Notes: generated from the sequence alone by a model not told the origin. 64,000 bases of DNA from Lysobacter prati (GCF_009765215.1 NZ_VLNV01000001.1:1-64000); one strand, 5' to 3'; shown: positions 18,080 through 33,685, counted from the first letter of the stretch. Numbers and translations are program-made.

Positions 18080-19462
18080 ATGCAAACCACAAAGATCAAA
18101 CGCGGGCTCGCGGGCTGCCTGCTCGTCCTGTTGGCCCTGTTCCTGCTCGCGGGCTGCGAGCGGGGCAGCGCCGATATCGGCCAGGCGCCCGGGCGCGATG
18201 TGGAAGCGGCGTCACCGGCTCCCGGCATTGCACGTATGGGCGGCGAATGGGTCGTCATCACCACCGGGACGGGCAGGAACGGCGAGAAGGTCGCCAGCTC
18301 GTGGTATCTGCTGCGTTTTCGCGACGACGGCACGGCGAAGCTGATGTGGGTCACTCCGGGCCACTACGCGCGCGAGCGGGTCGCTTACTCGCAAGTAGGT
18401 AATGTCGTCACGCTGCGCGGCGCGATCGAAGCACCGCAGGTCAACGGCGTGGCATTCAGGCTCGGCGCGGACGGGCACCTGGCCGCCAGCATTCCCGGCG
18501 TGGGAGGTGGCGACAACCTGTCGTTCACCCACCGCAGCATCGCCTGGCCGTATGTCCACTGGTTGCTGATCTTCGCGGGCCTCGCGGCCGCCTTCATGAT
18601 GTGGCGCCAATGGAAGTGGTTCACGCCGATCGTGTGTGGCCTCGGCATCGTGGTGATGAGCTTCTACTGGATCAACGAATCCGGCGTTACTGCCGTGTTC
18701 CGTTGGGTCAAGCTCTACACGCTGGTGGTGTCGATCTGGTTCTTCTGGTTCGTGCGCTACACACCGTTGCACAAGTACAAGTGGATGCGCTTCCTGGTGG
18801 CCGCGATCCTGGCGGTGAACATCCTCGAGGCGGTCGAAGTCGACTTCAAGTCCGGTTACATGCCCAACCTGCTCAACGGCGCGGCCGGCATCCTCAACAT
18901 CCTGGCGATCACGCGCTGGAACGCCATCGGGCCCAACCGCACCGACGTCCGCGACCTGGTGTGGCCAGGCCAGGCAGTGCTGTGGATCATCGCCTACGAC
19001 ATCTGGAACGTGACGTTCTCGTACCTCAACTTCAACGAGTACACGTCCAACAGCATGGCGCTGAACCTGGTGCCGACGCTGATCGCGCTGTGGATCCCCG
19101 GCGTGTGGGTGGCCGCCCGTGGCACGACGCTGGGGTTCTTCTACCTGTACCTGTTCACCTTCAGCGTGTTCGTGATGGAGAAGGGCTTCGTGCCGATCCC
19201 GATCAACGAGACCTCGGCACTGCTCGTTGCCAGTGCGAGCTTCGGCATCAACCTGGTGCTGTGCGCGCTGGTTTGGAACTGGAAGTTGTTCCAGCGCGGG
19301 CCAGCGTGGCTGAACTTCGGTCAGTACCGCCACGCCGAACACATCGACGCCGTGTACGACTCCATCCACGTCGGCCTGGATAAGATCCCGGCGATGGCTG
19401 ACTATCCGCCCGTCAAGGCGCAGACGGGCGATGCGAACGTGCCTGCAGCCGCGGGCAAGTAG
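18080..19462 (+). CDS. polytopic membrane protein with lipoprotein signal (DUF5692-like)
   Basis: A 460-aa protein. Residues 1-25 form a lipoprotein signal with lipobox LLAGC (Cys26). A soluble region follows (about 30-150) with a beta-rich segment that ends FTHRSIAWPYVHW. From about 155 to 410 there are eight or nine hydrophobic helices, with conserved-looking stretches MWRQWKWFTP, YWINESGVTAVFRWVKLYT and YDIWNVTFSYLNFNEYTSN. The membrane part resembles DUF5692; the function is unknown. A lipid-anchored N-terminal domain on a multi-helix inner-membrane protein is unusual; it may be a fusion of two proteins that are separate elsewhere. It is a single-gene unit. Confidence 0.7.
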   Translation: MQTTKIKRGLAGCLLVLLALFLLAGCERGSADIGQAPGRDVEAASPAPGIARMGGEWVVITTGTGRNGEKVASSWYLLRFRDDGTAKLMWVTPGHYARERVAYSQVGNVVTLRGAIEAPQVNGVAFRLGADGHLAASIPGVGGGDNLSFTHRSIAWPYVHWLLIFAGLAAAFMMWRQWKWFTPIVCGLGIVVMSFYWINESGVTAVFRWVKLYTLVVSIWFFWFVRYTPLHKYKWMRFLVAAILAVNILEAVEVDFKSGYMPNLLNGAAGILNILAITRWNAIGPNRTDVRDLVWPGQAVLWIIAYDIWNVTFSYLNFNEYTSNSMALNLVPTLIALWIPGVWVAARGTTLGFFYLYLFTFSVFVMEKGFVPIPINETSALLVASASFGINLVLCALVWNWKLFQRGPAWLNFGQYRHAEHIDAVYDSIHVGLDKIPAMADYPPVKAQTGDANVPAAAGK

Positions 19463-19534
19463 CTAACCGGGTGCGACGGAGTCTGGCCGCCGATGCGCGG
19501 CCAGACTCCAGTTTGCGCGTGGGCAGCGCGGCGA

Positions 19535-20176
19535 TCAGCGACGCGGTTCGTTGCCGCCCAGCATCGCGCCGGCCAGCCCGATCAGATCGGAGAAGTCGGT
19601 ATCGCCATCGCCATCGCGGTCGAGGACGGCACCGAGGAGGCCGCCACCAATGCCGCCCTGTTGGGTGATCGACTGATGTTCCTGCCCCAGGGCCTGTTCG
19701 AGCGATTGCGGCGACGCCGGCAACTGACTTGCCAGCGTGTTGCCGCCGCTGGAGAACACCTGTTTGGCGAGATAGGCCATCACGATCGGGGCGAGCACCT
19801 TCAGCAACGTGCCGGCCTGGCCGCTGCCCAGCCCGGTCGCGGCACCCAGTCCCTGCGCCGCTCCCTGCTGGCGGGCGCCGAAGATGTGTCCCAGGATCTG
19901 GCCCCCCGCTCCTGCGCCTGCTCCACCGCCACCCATCACCGAGCCGAGCACGCTGCCGAGGTCGAGGCTGGCGTGATCGCGTTCCAGCGCGCCGTACAGT
20001 GCCTGCGCACCCTGCGGCTGTCCGGCGTTGCGACCGAGCGCACCCAGCAGCAGGGGCAGGGCCGCGGACACGGCTCCGTTGGCCTCCGACGGTGAGAGTC
20101 CGAGTTGTTGTCCGATCTGCGCCAGCGGCTGTCCCTGCAGCTGGTTGAGGAGATCATCGGTCAACGAAGTGGTCAT
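19535..20176 (-). CDS. DUF937 domain protein
   Basis: A 213-aa protein beginning MTTSLTDDLLNQLQGQPLAQ, the usual start of DUF937 proteins (helical repeats around QIGQQLGLSPSEANGAVSAALPLLLGAL). The middle is rich in Gly, Ala and Gln. The C-terminus carries DRDGDGDTDFSDL, an Asp-rich loop like those of EF-hand or dockerin calcium sites. The function of DUF937 is unknown. The start at 20176 is chosen over an upstream in-frame ATG because it fits the family N-terminus. Confidence 0.85.
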   Translation of the reverse strand: MTTSLTDDLLNQLQGQPLAQIGQQLGLSPSEANGAVSAALPLLLGALGRNAGQPQGAQALYGALERDHASLDLGSVLGSVMGGGGAGAGAGGQILGHIFGARQQGAAQGLGAATGLGSGQAGTLLKVLAPIVMAYLAKQVFSSGGNTLASQLPASPQSLEQALGQEHQSITQQGGIGGGLLGAVLDRDGDGDTDFSDLIGLAGAMLGGNEPRR

Positions 20177-20282
20177 TGCTGCAGTCCTTTGAGTGGGGAC
20201 TGTGATGCTAGCGTTTTGCCGTTCAGTGCCTGTGACGAATAGTTCTCGGTGCATGCAGTCGGCGCGACGAATGCAACGTCCC

Positions 20283-20310
20283 TGGATCCCCGCTTTCGCG
20301 GGGATGACGT
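20283..20310. repeat. REP-like hairpin
   Basis: A single hairpin with arms ATCCCCGC / GCGGGGAT, ending GATGACGT, of the same family as the pair at 12139-12219. It lies between the catalase stop codon and the DUF937 gene, in a position to terminate catalase transcription. Confidence 0.7.
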
Positions 20311-20338
20311 TGAGGGATGGCGGGCATCACGTGTTACT

Positions 20339-21844
20339 TCAGCCCGCTTCCATCGGTTCATTGCTGCGCTGCGCTGTGGCCGCCGACTCAAGTCCCAGCG
20401 CTTTTGCCACGCCCGCGCCGTAAGCCGGGTCGGCCTTCGTGCAGTTGCCGATGTGGCGCAACTTGATGAATTCCGGCGCGTCGCCCATGGCGCGCGCGGT
20501 GTTGTCGAACAACACCTGCTGCTGTTCGCGCGTCATCAGGCGGAACAGGTCGCCGGGCTGCTTGTAGTAGTCGGCATCGTCCTCGCGGAAATTCCAGAAG
20601 TCGGCGTTGCCATTGATCTTCAGCGGCGGCTCGCGATACTCGGGTTGCTCCTGCCACTGCTGGTAGCTGTTGGGTTCGTAGTGCAGGGTGCCGCCGTAGT
20701 TGCCGTCGACCCGCATCGCGCCGTCGCGGTGGTTGCTGTGCACCGGGCAACGCGCGGCATTGACCGGGATCTGGTGGTGGTTGACGCCGAGCCGATAGCG
20801 CTGGGCATCGGAGTAGGCGAACAGGCGCGCCTGCAGCATCTTGTCCGGCGAAACGCTGATGCCGGGCACCAGGTTGTTGGGGGCGAATGCACTCTGCTCG
20901 ACGTCGGCGAAGAAGTTCTCCGGATTGCGGTTGAGCTCCATCACGCCCACTTCGATCAGCGGGTAGTCCTTCTTCGGCCAGACCTTGGTCAGGTCGAAGG
21001 GGTGGTACGGGACTTTCTCGGCATCCGATTCCGGCATGACCTGGATGTACATCGTCCATTTCGGGAATTCGCCGCGATCGATCGCATCGAAGAGGTCGCG
21101 CTGGTGGCTCTCGCGGTCGCTGCCGACGAGTTGCGCGGCTTCGGCGTCGGTCAGGTTCTTGATGCCCTGCTGGGTCTTGATGTGGAACTTGACCCAGAAG
21201 CGCTCGTTGGCGGCACTGATGAAGCTGTAGGTGTGCGAGCCGAAGCCGTGCATGTGGCGGTAACTGGCAGGGATGCCGCGGTCGCTCATGACGATGGTGA
21301 CCTGGTGCAGCGCTTCTGGCAGGCTGGTCCAGAAGTCCCAGTTGTTGCGCGCGCTGCGCAGGTTGGTCTTCGGGTCGCGCTTGACCGCCTTGTTGAGGTC
21401 GGGGAACTTGCGCGGATCGCGCAGGAAGAACACCGGCGTGTTGTTGCCGACCAGGTCCCAGTTGCCTTCCTCGGTATAGAACTTCAGGGCGAAGCCGCGG
21501 ATGTCGCGCTCGGCATCGGCGGCGCCACGTTCGCCGGCGACGGTGGTGAAGCGGGCGAACATCTCGGTCTTCTTGCCCACGGCGCTGAAGATCTTCGCGC
21601 GCGTGTACTTGCTGATGTCGTTGGTGACGGTGAAGGTGCCGAAGGCGCCGGATCCCTTGGCGTGCATGCGGCGCTCGGGAATGATCTCGCGATTTAGGTT
21701 GGCGAGCTTCTCGATCAGCCATACATCCTGCATCAGCACCGGGCCACGCGGGCCGGCGGTCATGCTGTTCTGGTTGTCGACAACCGGCGCTCCGAAGGCA
21801 GTGGTCAGCGGAGTCTTCTCGGGCTTGTCGGTGGGGTTGCTCAT
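20339..21844 (-). CDS. monofunctional haem catalase (small-subunit type)
   Basis: A 501-aa catalase that splits hydrogen peroxide. The catalytic His is in [15 protein letters not shown] (about residue 60), the catalytic Asn in [14 protein letters not shown] (about 130), and the haem-ligand Tyr in [14 protein letters not shown] (about 345). The length and the lack of an extra C-terminal flavodoxin-like domain place it among the small-subunit catalases (clade 3 like). A site ATAG-N7-CTAT, typical of OxyR half-operators, lies about 80 bases upstream of the start. It is transcribed alone. Confidence 0.95.
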   Translation of the reverse strand: MSNPTDKPEKTPLTTAFGAPVVDNQNSMTAGPRGPVLMQDVWLIEKLANLNREIIPERRMHAKGSGAFGTFTVTNDISKYTRAKIFSAVGKKTEMFARFTTVAGERGAADAERDIRGFALKFYTEEGNWDLVGNNTPVFFLRDPRKFPDLNKAVKRDPKTNLRSARNNWDFWTSLPEALHQVTIVMSDRGIPASYRHMHGFGSHTYSFISAANERFWVKFHIKTQQGIKNLTDAEAAQLVGSDRESHQRDLFDAIDRGEFPKWTMYIQVMPESDAEKVPYHPFDLTKVWPKKDYPLIEVGVMELNRNPENFFADVEQSAFAPNNLVPGISVSPDKMLQARLFAYSDAQRYRLGVNHHQIPVNAARCPVHSNHRDGAMRVDGNYGGTLHYEPNSYQQWQEQPEYREPPLKINGNADFWNFREDDADYYKQPGDLFRLMTREQQQVLFDNTARAMGDAPEFIKLRHIGNCTKADPAYGAGVAKALGLESAATAQRSNEPMEAG

Positions 21845-21925
21845 GGCGCGATCCTTCGTGGCGGTGTGGCTACAAGGCTAGGCAGGAGTAACGATCAATG
21901 AAAATTGATTCTGATGACTGAGGCG

Positions 21926-21940
21926 ATAGCGCGCGGCTAT
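21926..21940. promoter_or_regulatory. OxyR-like site upstream of the catalase gene
   Basis: ATAG, seven bases, CTAT (21926-21940) matches the dyad ATAG-N7-CTAT of OxyR binding sites exactly; the second dyad of a full tetrameric site is not evident. It lies 82-96 bases upstream of the catalase start on the minus strand. A second perfect hexamer palindrome, ATCAAT-GAAA-ATTGAT, is at 21894-21909, closer to the gene. OxyR itself is not in the window. Confidence 0.5.
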
Positions 21941-22046
21941 CGACAGGCAAGCGCAGAGCGCGCAGTGATCCGCGCGGGAAACGCTGCGAGCGTTTTAACC
22001 GTTCAGGCGTTCACGCCGCGTCTACACGACACGGCCCCCCGCAGAG

Positions 22047-24623
<2,577 letters not shown>

Positions 24624-24962
24624 GGATCGTGGATCTTCGTATGCGTGCGGGGGGGCCGGCGGCGGGGGCCGGCGAGGGAGGTCGCTAGGCTATCAGCAGG
24701 GGGCTGATTCGGAACCCCGTTGCCGGGAGGGCGGATCCGTGCTCGTGGCGGGCTGCGATCGTGGCCGGGCCGCCTCCCTGCTGCACTGCCACATTGTCCG
24801 TCCATAGGACATGTTACGTTTCCGTTGCCGTTCGCTGCCGTATGCCCATCGGGACAGGTGTCGAGTTTGGATGGGGGTGTCGCCGGTCGCGCCAAAAGGG
24901 GGCGTGCGCTTTGGCTGTGGGTCGGACGCCGTACATCCAACAACTCGAGGGGAGGGGACGCG
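24624..24962. other. divergent intergenic region between mutS and the TonB-dependent receptor gene
   Basis: This 339-base stretch holds no convincing gene; short open frames in it are antisense or composition-driven. A Shine-Dalgarno-like GGAGGGG lies at about 24951-24957 before the receptor ATG. The mutS-proximal part is a G/C-rich run with GGCCGGC repeats. I see no clear regulatory palindrome. Confidence 0.4.
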
Positions 24963-27581
24963 ATGGTTTCGTGCAAGCCAGTTGTTTCAGTGGGCGCCAC
25001 CAGGAACGTGACAAGGACGCTGCTTGCGCTCGCGATCGCGACGACGCTGGCGGCGCCGGTCTGGTCGGTCCAGGCCCAGGAGGCCGCGGCGGCCCCGGTC
25101 CTGCAGAGCGGTGAACTCAAGAAGGACGACGAACCTACGACGCTGGCCGCAATGACGGTCACCGCGCAGAAGCGCGAAGAAGCGCTGCAGGACGTGCCGA
25201 TTTCGATTGTCGCCTTGCCCGAGCAACTGCTGCAGGACACCGGCGTGCGTGACGTCAAGGACCTTCAGGTGCTGGTGCCCGGCCTGACCGTCACCAGCAC
25301 CCAGAGTGAAGCGCAGACCACGGCGCGCATCCGCGGCATCGGCACGGTCGGCGACAACGCTGGCCTGGAATCGTCGGTCGGCGTGGTCATCGACGGCGTT
25401 TACCGGCCGCGCAACGGTGTCGGCTTTGGCGACCTGGGCGAGATCGAGCGCATCGAAGTGCTGAAGGGCCCGCAGGGCACCGTGTTCGGCAAGAACACCT
25501 CCGCCGGCGTGATCAACGTCATCACCAAGCGCCCGCACTACATCACCCAGGTCGAAGGCGAGCTGACGGTGGGCAACTACAACGCGGTCGGCGTTGCCGG
25601 CTCGCTGAACCTGCCGCTCAGCGACATCTCGGCGTTTCGTGTCTATGCCGCCAAGCGCAAGCGCGACGGCTTCACCGACGTGCGTACCGGTGCCGGCCCG
25701 CGCGTGGAGACCGAGGACGGCGACCAGAACTTCCATACCCTGCGCGGCCAGCTGTTGCTGGAGCCGACCGACAACCTCGACATCAATTTCATCACCGACT
25801 TCACCAGTCGCGAGGAAAACTGCTGCGTCGGCGTGACCACGGTGCGCGGCGCCACGGGCGACATCATCAACGCCCTGTCGCCGGACGAAGGCGTGGCGCC
25901 GGTGGCCGATCCGTTCGCGCGCGTTGCCTGGAGCAACCGCAGCACCAAGCAGGACATCAAGGACAAGGGCGTTGCCGCCGAGGTCAACTGGATCACGCCG
26001 TGGTTCAGCGGCGCGACGCTGACCTCGATCACCGCCTGGCGCGAGTGGGATTCGATCAACGGCCTGGATTTCGATTTCAGCAGCGCCGACATCCTCTACC
26101 GCAACGGCGAGGAAGACGAATCGCTGACCGCCTTCGAGACCTTCACCCAGGAGTTCCGCCTTACCGGCGCCAGCGACAGCGTCGACTGGATGGTCGGTCT
26201 GTTCTATTCCGACGAGGATCTCGACCGCAACGAGACCTACCGCATCGGCAATGCCTACGAGCCGTACCTGTCGGTGGCGCTGCTGTCGATGATCAACCCG
26301 GCGCTGGGTCGCAGCCCGACCGCGCCGCTGTTCCTGTCGCAGGCCAGCGGCCGGCCGTTCGGAACGGCGTTCGCCGGCTTCGGTGCCGATGACGTCTACA
26401 AGCAGAACGCCAAGAGCGCGGCCATCTTCACCAACAACACGTGGCACGCGACCGACGCGCTCGACCTGACCCTGGGCCTGCGCTACACCCGCGAGGAGAA
26501 GGAACTCGATTCGGCCTACAGCAATCCCAACGGCAGCCCGGGCTGCGCGGCGATGCTCGGCCCGGGTGGGCAGCAACGCGTGGCGGCGGCGCTGCTCGCG
26601 CGCGGCGTGCCGGCGGCGGCGTTGCCGGCGGTGATTCCGCAGGTGATCGGGTTCTCCTGCCTGCCCTGGGCCAACCCGCTGCACAACGGCCGCGTAACGC
26701 ACCAGGAGCGCGACGAGAAGGAATGGTCGGGCACGGTCAAGGCCGCGTACCGCTGGAACGAGCACTGGATGGGTTACGCCTCGGCCGCGCGCGGCTACAA
26801 GGCCGGCGGCTTCAACCTCGACCGCGTGCAGTCCAATACCGGTCTGTCCAGTGGCGGTTCGGGCATCTTTCCGGTGAACGACACCTCGTTCCCGGGCGAG
26901 TTCGTCGACAGCTACGAGCTCGGCACCAAGACCACCTGGAACGAAGGCAACCTGCTGCTCAACGCCACGCTGTTCCACCAGACTTACGAGGATTTCCAGC
27001 TCAACAGTTTCCTCGGCACCAGCTTCGTGGTGCGTTCGATTCCGGAGGTCGTGTCCAAGGGCATCGACACCGAGGTGCTGTGGCAGGCCACGCGCGGGCT
27101 GATGGTGCAAGGCGGCGTGACCTACGCCGATACCCGTTACGGCGATGACATTCCCGGTGGCGATTTCATCGCGCCCACCGGTGCCCTGTACAAACTGCCG
27201 GGCAGCCGGGTGAGCTTCGCCCCGTACTGGTCGACCTCGGCCTCGGTCACCTACGACTACCCGTTCGCCAATGACCTGCTGGCGCGCTTCAACATCGGCG
27301 CCAAGTACATGTCCGACTACAACACCGGCTCGGACCTGGACGTGGAGAAGGTCCAGGAGGCCTACACCGTGGTCAATGCGCGCATCGGCATTGGCAAGCA
27401 GAACCGGAACTGGATGGTCGAGCTGTGGGCGCTGAACCTGACCGACGAGGAGTATGCCCAGGTCGGCTTCGACGCACCGCTGCAGAACGTGTCCCCGGCG
27501 CCGAACAATCCGTTCAACTCGTTCAACGCATTCCTCGGTGCGCCGCGCACGTATGGCATGACGTTGCGGGTCCTGTACTGA
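24963..27581 (+). CDS. TonB-dependent outer-membrane receptor
   Basis: An 872-aa outer-membrane beta-barrel transporter driven by TonB. The signal peptide covers residues 1-39 (cleavage near VQAQEA). The plug domain starts at AAMTVTAQKREEALQDVPIS, with RIRGIGTVGDNAG, VFIDG-like VVIDGVYRPR and ERIEVLKGPQGTVFGKNTSAG. The barrel runs to the end and closes in MTLRVLY, with the expected terminal aromatic. The subtype with VTAQKREE...DVPIS is common in Caulobacter, sphingomonads and xanthomonads and is mostly linked to plant-derived or complex organic substrates, but the substrate cannot be read here. No regulator or exchange protein is adjacent. Confidence 0.93.
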   Translation: MVSCKPVVSVGATRNVTRTLLALAIATTLAAPVWSVQAQEAAAAPVLQSGELKKDDEPTTLAAMTVTAQKREEALQDVPISIVALPEQLLQDTGVRDVKDLQVLVPGLTVTSTQSEAQTTARIRGIGTVGDNAGLESSVGVVIDGVYRPRNGVGFGDLGEIERIEVLKGPQGTVFGKNTSAGVINVITKRPHYITQVEGELTVGNYNAVGVAGSLNLPLSDISAFRVYAAKRKRDGFTDVRTGAGPRVETEDGDQNFHTLRGQLLLEPTDNLDINFITDFTSREENCCVGVTTVRGATGDIINALSPDEGVAPVADPFARVAWSNRSTKQDIKDKGVAAEVNWITPWFSGATLTSITAWREWDSINGLDFDFSSADILYRNGEEDESLTAFETFTQEFRLTGASDSVDWMVGLFYSDEDLDRNETYRIGNAYEPYLSVALLSMINPALGRSPTAPLFLSQASGRPFGTAFAGFGADDVYKQNAKSAAIFTNNTWHATDALDLTLGLRYTREEKELDSAYSNPNGSPGCAAMLGPGGQQRVAAALLARGVPAAALPAVIPQVIGFSCLPWANPLHNGRVTHQERDEKEWSGTVKAAYRWNEHWMGYASAARGYKAGGFNLDRVQSNTGLSSGGSGIFPVNDTSFPGEFVDSYELGTKTTWNEGNLLLNATLFHQTYEDFQLNSFLGTSFVVRSIPEVVSKGIDTEVLWQATRGLMVQGGVTYADTRYGDDIPGGDFIAPTGALYKLPGSRVSFAPYWSTSASVTYDYPFANDLLARFNIGAKYMSDYNTGSDLDVEKVQEAYTVVNARIGIGKQNRNWMVELWALNLTDEEYAQVGFDAPLQNVSPAPNNPFNSFNAFLGAPRTYGMTLRVLY

Positions 27582-27595
27582 TCGACGGCACTAAA

Positions 27596-27626
27596 AGCCC
27601 CTCTCCCGCCAGCGGGGGAGGGGTTT
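27596..27626 (+). terminator. rho-independent terminator after the TonB receptor gene
   Basis: A G/C-rich hairpin with arms CCCCTCTCCCGC and GCGGGGGAGGGG (27598-27623, slightly imperfect), preceded by AAAA and followed by TTT. It lies 15 bases after the receptor stop codon. Confidence 0.6.
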
Positions 27627-27663
27627 GCGTGAGGCCAGCTGCGCTTGCGGCTATCATGCCGGC

Positions 27664-28164
27664 ATGAAAAACGACGTCTCCGATGCCGCCCTGCATCGCC
27701 TCGCCGAACTGGTGGGTGAAGCGGCCCGCAACCACCGCCAGACCCTGGTGACCGCCGAAAGCTGCACCGGCGGCTGGATCGCCAAGATGCTCACCGACAT
27801 TCCCGGCTCCTCAACCTGGTTCGAGGCGGGCATGGCGGCGTACAGCTACGAGGCCAAACAGGCGCTGCTCGGCGTGCGCCCGCAAACCCTTGAGCAGCAC
27901 GGAGCTGTCAGTCGCGACACGGTGATCGAGATGGTCTCCGGCGCGCTCGTGCATTCCGGCGCGACACTGGCGGTCGCCGTGACCGGCATTGCCGGACCCG
28001 GTGGCGGCACCGAGGACAAGCCGGTCGGCACGGTGTGGATTGCCTGGAAGCGGCGCGGCGGTTACCCCACCGCGGTGACCTTCCACTTCGACGGCGATCG
28101 CGACGACGTCCGCCGTCAGACCGTAGCCGCGGCCCTGCATGGGCTCGCCGAACTGATGGCCTGA
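27664..28164 (+). CDS. pncC: nicotinamide-nucleotide amidase (CinA C-terminal type)
   Basis: A 166-aa stand-alone CinA C-terminal domain that deamidates NMN to nicotinate mononucleotide in pyridine nucleotide recycling. Family motifs are TLVTAESCTGGWIAKMLTD (catalytic Ser/Thr region), AAYSYEAKQ, and VTGIAGPGGGTEDKPVGTVW. The start at 27664 gives MKNDVSDAALHRLAEL. As in many gammaproteobacteria, it lies just upstream of the SOS genes. The gap before lexA is 63 bases and contains the LexA box. Confidence 0.93.
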   Translation: MKNDVSDAALHRLAELVGEAARNHRQTLVTAESCTGGWIAKMLTDIPGSSTWFEAGMAAYSYEAKQALLGVRPQTLEQHGAVSRDTVIEMVSGALVHSGATLAVAVTGIAGPGGGTEDKPVGTVWIAWKRRGGYPTAVTFHFDGDRDDVRRQTVAAALHGLAELMA

Positions 28165-28209
28165 GGCCGGAAGGCGGGGAGGGCAGGGCTTGACGACGGG
28201 AAAGGCCTG

Positions 28210-28228
28210 TTAGTAGTATTGCTACTAA
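28210..28228. promoter_or_regulatory. LexA operator (SOS box, Xanthomonad type)
   Basis: TTAGTAGTATTGCTACTAA is a perfect 7-bp inverted repeat around five bases and matches the LexA box described for Xanthomonadaceae (TTAG-N6-TACTA type). Its last base is the first base of the lexA ATG, so LexA would block its own initiation region. I found no other copy in the window, including upstream of recA. Confidence 0.85.
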
Positions 28229-28896
28229 TGGACATCACCGATACCCAGCGCGCCATCCTCACCCTGATCGCCGAGCGGATCGAAGCCGAGGGCGTGCCGC
28301 CCTCGCAGACCGAGATCGCCCGCGCCATGGGCTTCAGCAGCGTGCGTGCCGCCCAGTACCACCTCGAGGCACTCGAGCAGGCCGGCGCGATCCAGCGTGT
28401 GCCGGGCCGGGCTCGCGGCATCCGCCTGGTGGCGCCGTTGGCGGACGCGACCGACACGGTCGTGGTCGAGGCGGTCGACCCCGCCTCCGATCCCGCCGTC
28501 ATCTCCGACGATGCCCTGCGCCTGCCGGTGCTGGGGCAGGTTGCCGCCGGCCGGCCGATCGGTGCCGACATCGGCTCCGACGACTTCGTCCTGCTCGATC
28601 GCGTGTTCTTCTCGCCGACCCCCGACTACCTGCTCAAGGTCAAAGGCGACTCGATGCGCGACGAGGGCATCTTCAACGGTGACCTGATCGGCGTGCACCG
28701 CACCCGCGATGCGCGCTCGGGGCAGATCGTGGTCGCGCGCATCGACGACGAGATCACCGTCAAGCTGCTCAAGATCGGCAAGGACCGCATCCGCCTGCTG
28801 CCGCGCAATCCCGACTACGCGCCGATCGAGGTCGAGCCCGACCAGGATTTCGCCATCGAAGGCCTGTACTGCGGGCTGGTAAGGCCGAATCGATGA
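28228..28896 (+). CDS. lexA: SOS repressor LexA
   Basis: A 222-aa autocleaving repressor of the DNA damage response. The winged helix-turn-helix (1-70) includes TQRAILTLIAERIEAEG and PPSQTEIARAMGFSSVRAAQYHLEAL. The self-cleavage bond is Ala107-Gly108 in VLGQVAAGRPI. The catalytic Ser142 is in KGDSMRDEG and Lys179 is in ITVKLLK. The start at 28228 gives MDITDTQ; an in-frame ATG nine bases upstream lies inside the operator. It is the first gene of lexA-recA-recX. Confidence 0.96.
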   Translation: MDITDTQRAILTLIAERIEAEGVPPSQTEIARAMGFSSVRAAQYHLEALEQAGAIQRVPGRARGIRLVAPLADATDTVVVEAVDPASDPAVISDDALRLPVLGQVAAGRPIGADIGSDDFVLLDRVFFSPTPDYLLKVKGDSMRDEGIFNGDLIGVHRTRDARSGQIVVARIDDEITVKLLKIGKDRIRLLPRNPDYAPIEVEPDQDFAIEGLYCGLVRPNR

Positions 28897-29124
28897 GCGC
28901 CTCCAGGGGCCGGATGTCCGGGGTGGGATGTTCCCAGCCTCGCGACGCGGCCTTTCCCCACCATTCCCCTCGGAGTGCGCCAATGCCCACCGTTTCCCCG
29001 ATCGAACAAATTTGCAGCGCAGGCGCGGGAGTCTCAGTCCGTGCGACCTGCCAAGCCTAAATTGCCCCCGACACGAATGCCGTCAACTCGCCAATACGAC
29101 CAACACGACCTCAAGGAATCCAAG

Positions 29125-30165
<1,041 letters not shown>

Positions 30166-30193
30166 GCGGACGGCAAGGAAAGGGTAGGCGTCG

Positions 30194-30772
30194 ATGCACG
30201 GCTACTTTCCTGATGAAGGCGCGCCAGTTGACGGCGCGCCAGATGACGCGTCGGACAGCGGTTCTGTCAGCGACGACCGCGATGGTGGCGGCGCCGCTTC
30301 CGGCCCCGCCCGCCGCCGCGGACGCCCGCAGCAGACGCCGTTGCAGCGAGCGCTGGGCCTGCTGGCCCGGCGCGAGCACTCCCGCAAGGAATTGAGCCGC
30401 AAACTGACCTCGCGTGGCCTGGACGCCGGCGACGTCGAGGCCGCCGTGGGCCGCCTGGCGGGCGAGGGCTGGCAGGACGACAAGCGCTTCGCCGAAAGCC
30501 TGGTCCGCAGCCGTGCCGGCAGTGGCTATGGGCCGGTCCGGATCCGCGCCGAGCTGGGCACCCACGGACTGGACCGCGAGGCCGTCGCCCGGGCCATGGA
30601 GACTTACGAGGGCGACTGGGCCGAGAACGCCCGCGAGCTGGTCCAGCGCCGGTTCGGCCCCGGAGTGACCGAAGAATTGAACCTGCGGCGCAAGGCCGCG
30701 GATTTCCTGATGCGGCGGGGTTTCGACGGCGCCAGCGTGCGCGCTGCCACCCGTTTCGATCCGGACGACTGA
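30194..30772 (+). CDS. recX: regulatory protein RecX
   Basis: RecX (192 aa) binds RecA filaments and limits them. The N-terminal 45 residues are acidic and low in complexity, longer than usual. The helical repeats follow: [62 protein letters not shown] and [19 protein letters not shown]. It lies 28 bases after recA. A short G/C-rich hairpin (GGCCCC-AC-GGGGCC, 30775-30788) follows the stop codon and may weakly terminate the transcript. Confidence 0.93.
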   Translation: MHGYFPDEGAPVDGAPDDASDSGSVSDDRDGGGAASGPARRRGRPQQTPLQRALGLLARREHSRKELSRKLTSRGLDAGDVEAAVGRLAGEGWQDDKRFAESLVRSRAGSGYGPVRIRAELGTHGLDREAVARAMETYEGDWAENARELVQRRFGPGVTEELNLRRKAADFLMRRGFDGASVRAATRFDPDD

Positions 30773-30934
30773 GGGGCCCCACGGGGCCGGTTTGGCCTTC
30801 GCGCAGAGCTGGCGCGGTCCTGTTAACCTAACCGGCTTTCGGGTCCTGGGTTGCCTGCTCCTGTCGACGTCCCCATCGTGAGGGCATGGGCCGGTCCGCC
30901 CAGTCCGGTCCCGTCACAGACTCCGCGCGCACGC

Positions 30935-33583
<2,649 letters not shown>

Positions 33584-33606
33584 ACGAGAAACATGACCTT
33601 CTGCGG

Positions 33607-33636
33607 TTGCGGTCACGTTTGACCGGCCGCTAATAT
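33607..33636 (+). promoter_or_regulatory. putative csrA promoter
   Basis: TTGCGG (33607-33612) and TAATAT (33631-33636) with an 18-base spacer lie just after the alaS stop codon. Transcription from here would give a csrA leader of about 80 nt that contains the hairpin at 33663-33680. Confidence 0.5.
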
Positions 33637-33662
33637 GGTTCACGTTTGTGTACAGAACTGGA

Positions 33663-33685
33663 GGCGCTCCCGGGAGCGCCCTTTT
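33663..33685 (+). terminator. hairpin with T-run between alaS and csrA
   Basis: A perfect palindrome GGCGCTCCCGGGAGCGCC (33663-33680) followed by CTTTT. It has the form of a rho-independent terminator for alaS. Because the best csrA promoter lies upstream of it, it may instead be an attenuator in the csrA leader. Confidence 0.6.

Noticed and set aside
24987-27110. 707-codon open frame opposite the TonB receptor
   Set aside because: Shadow frame with no domain; the receptor frame has signal peptide, plug and barrel end.
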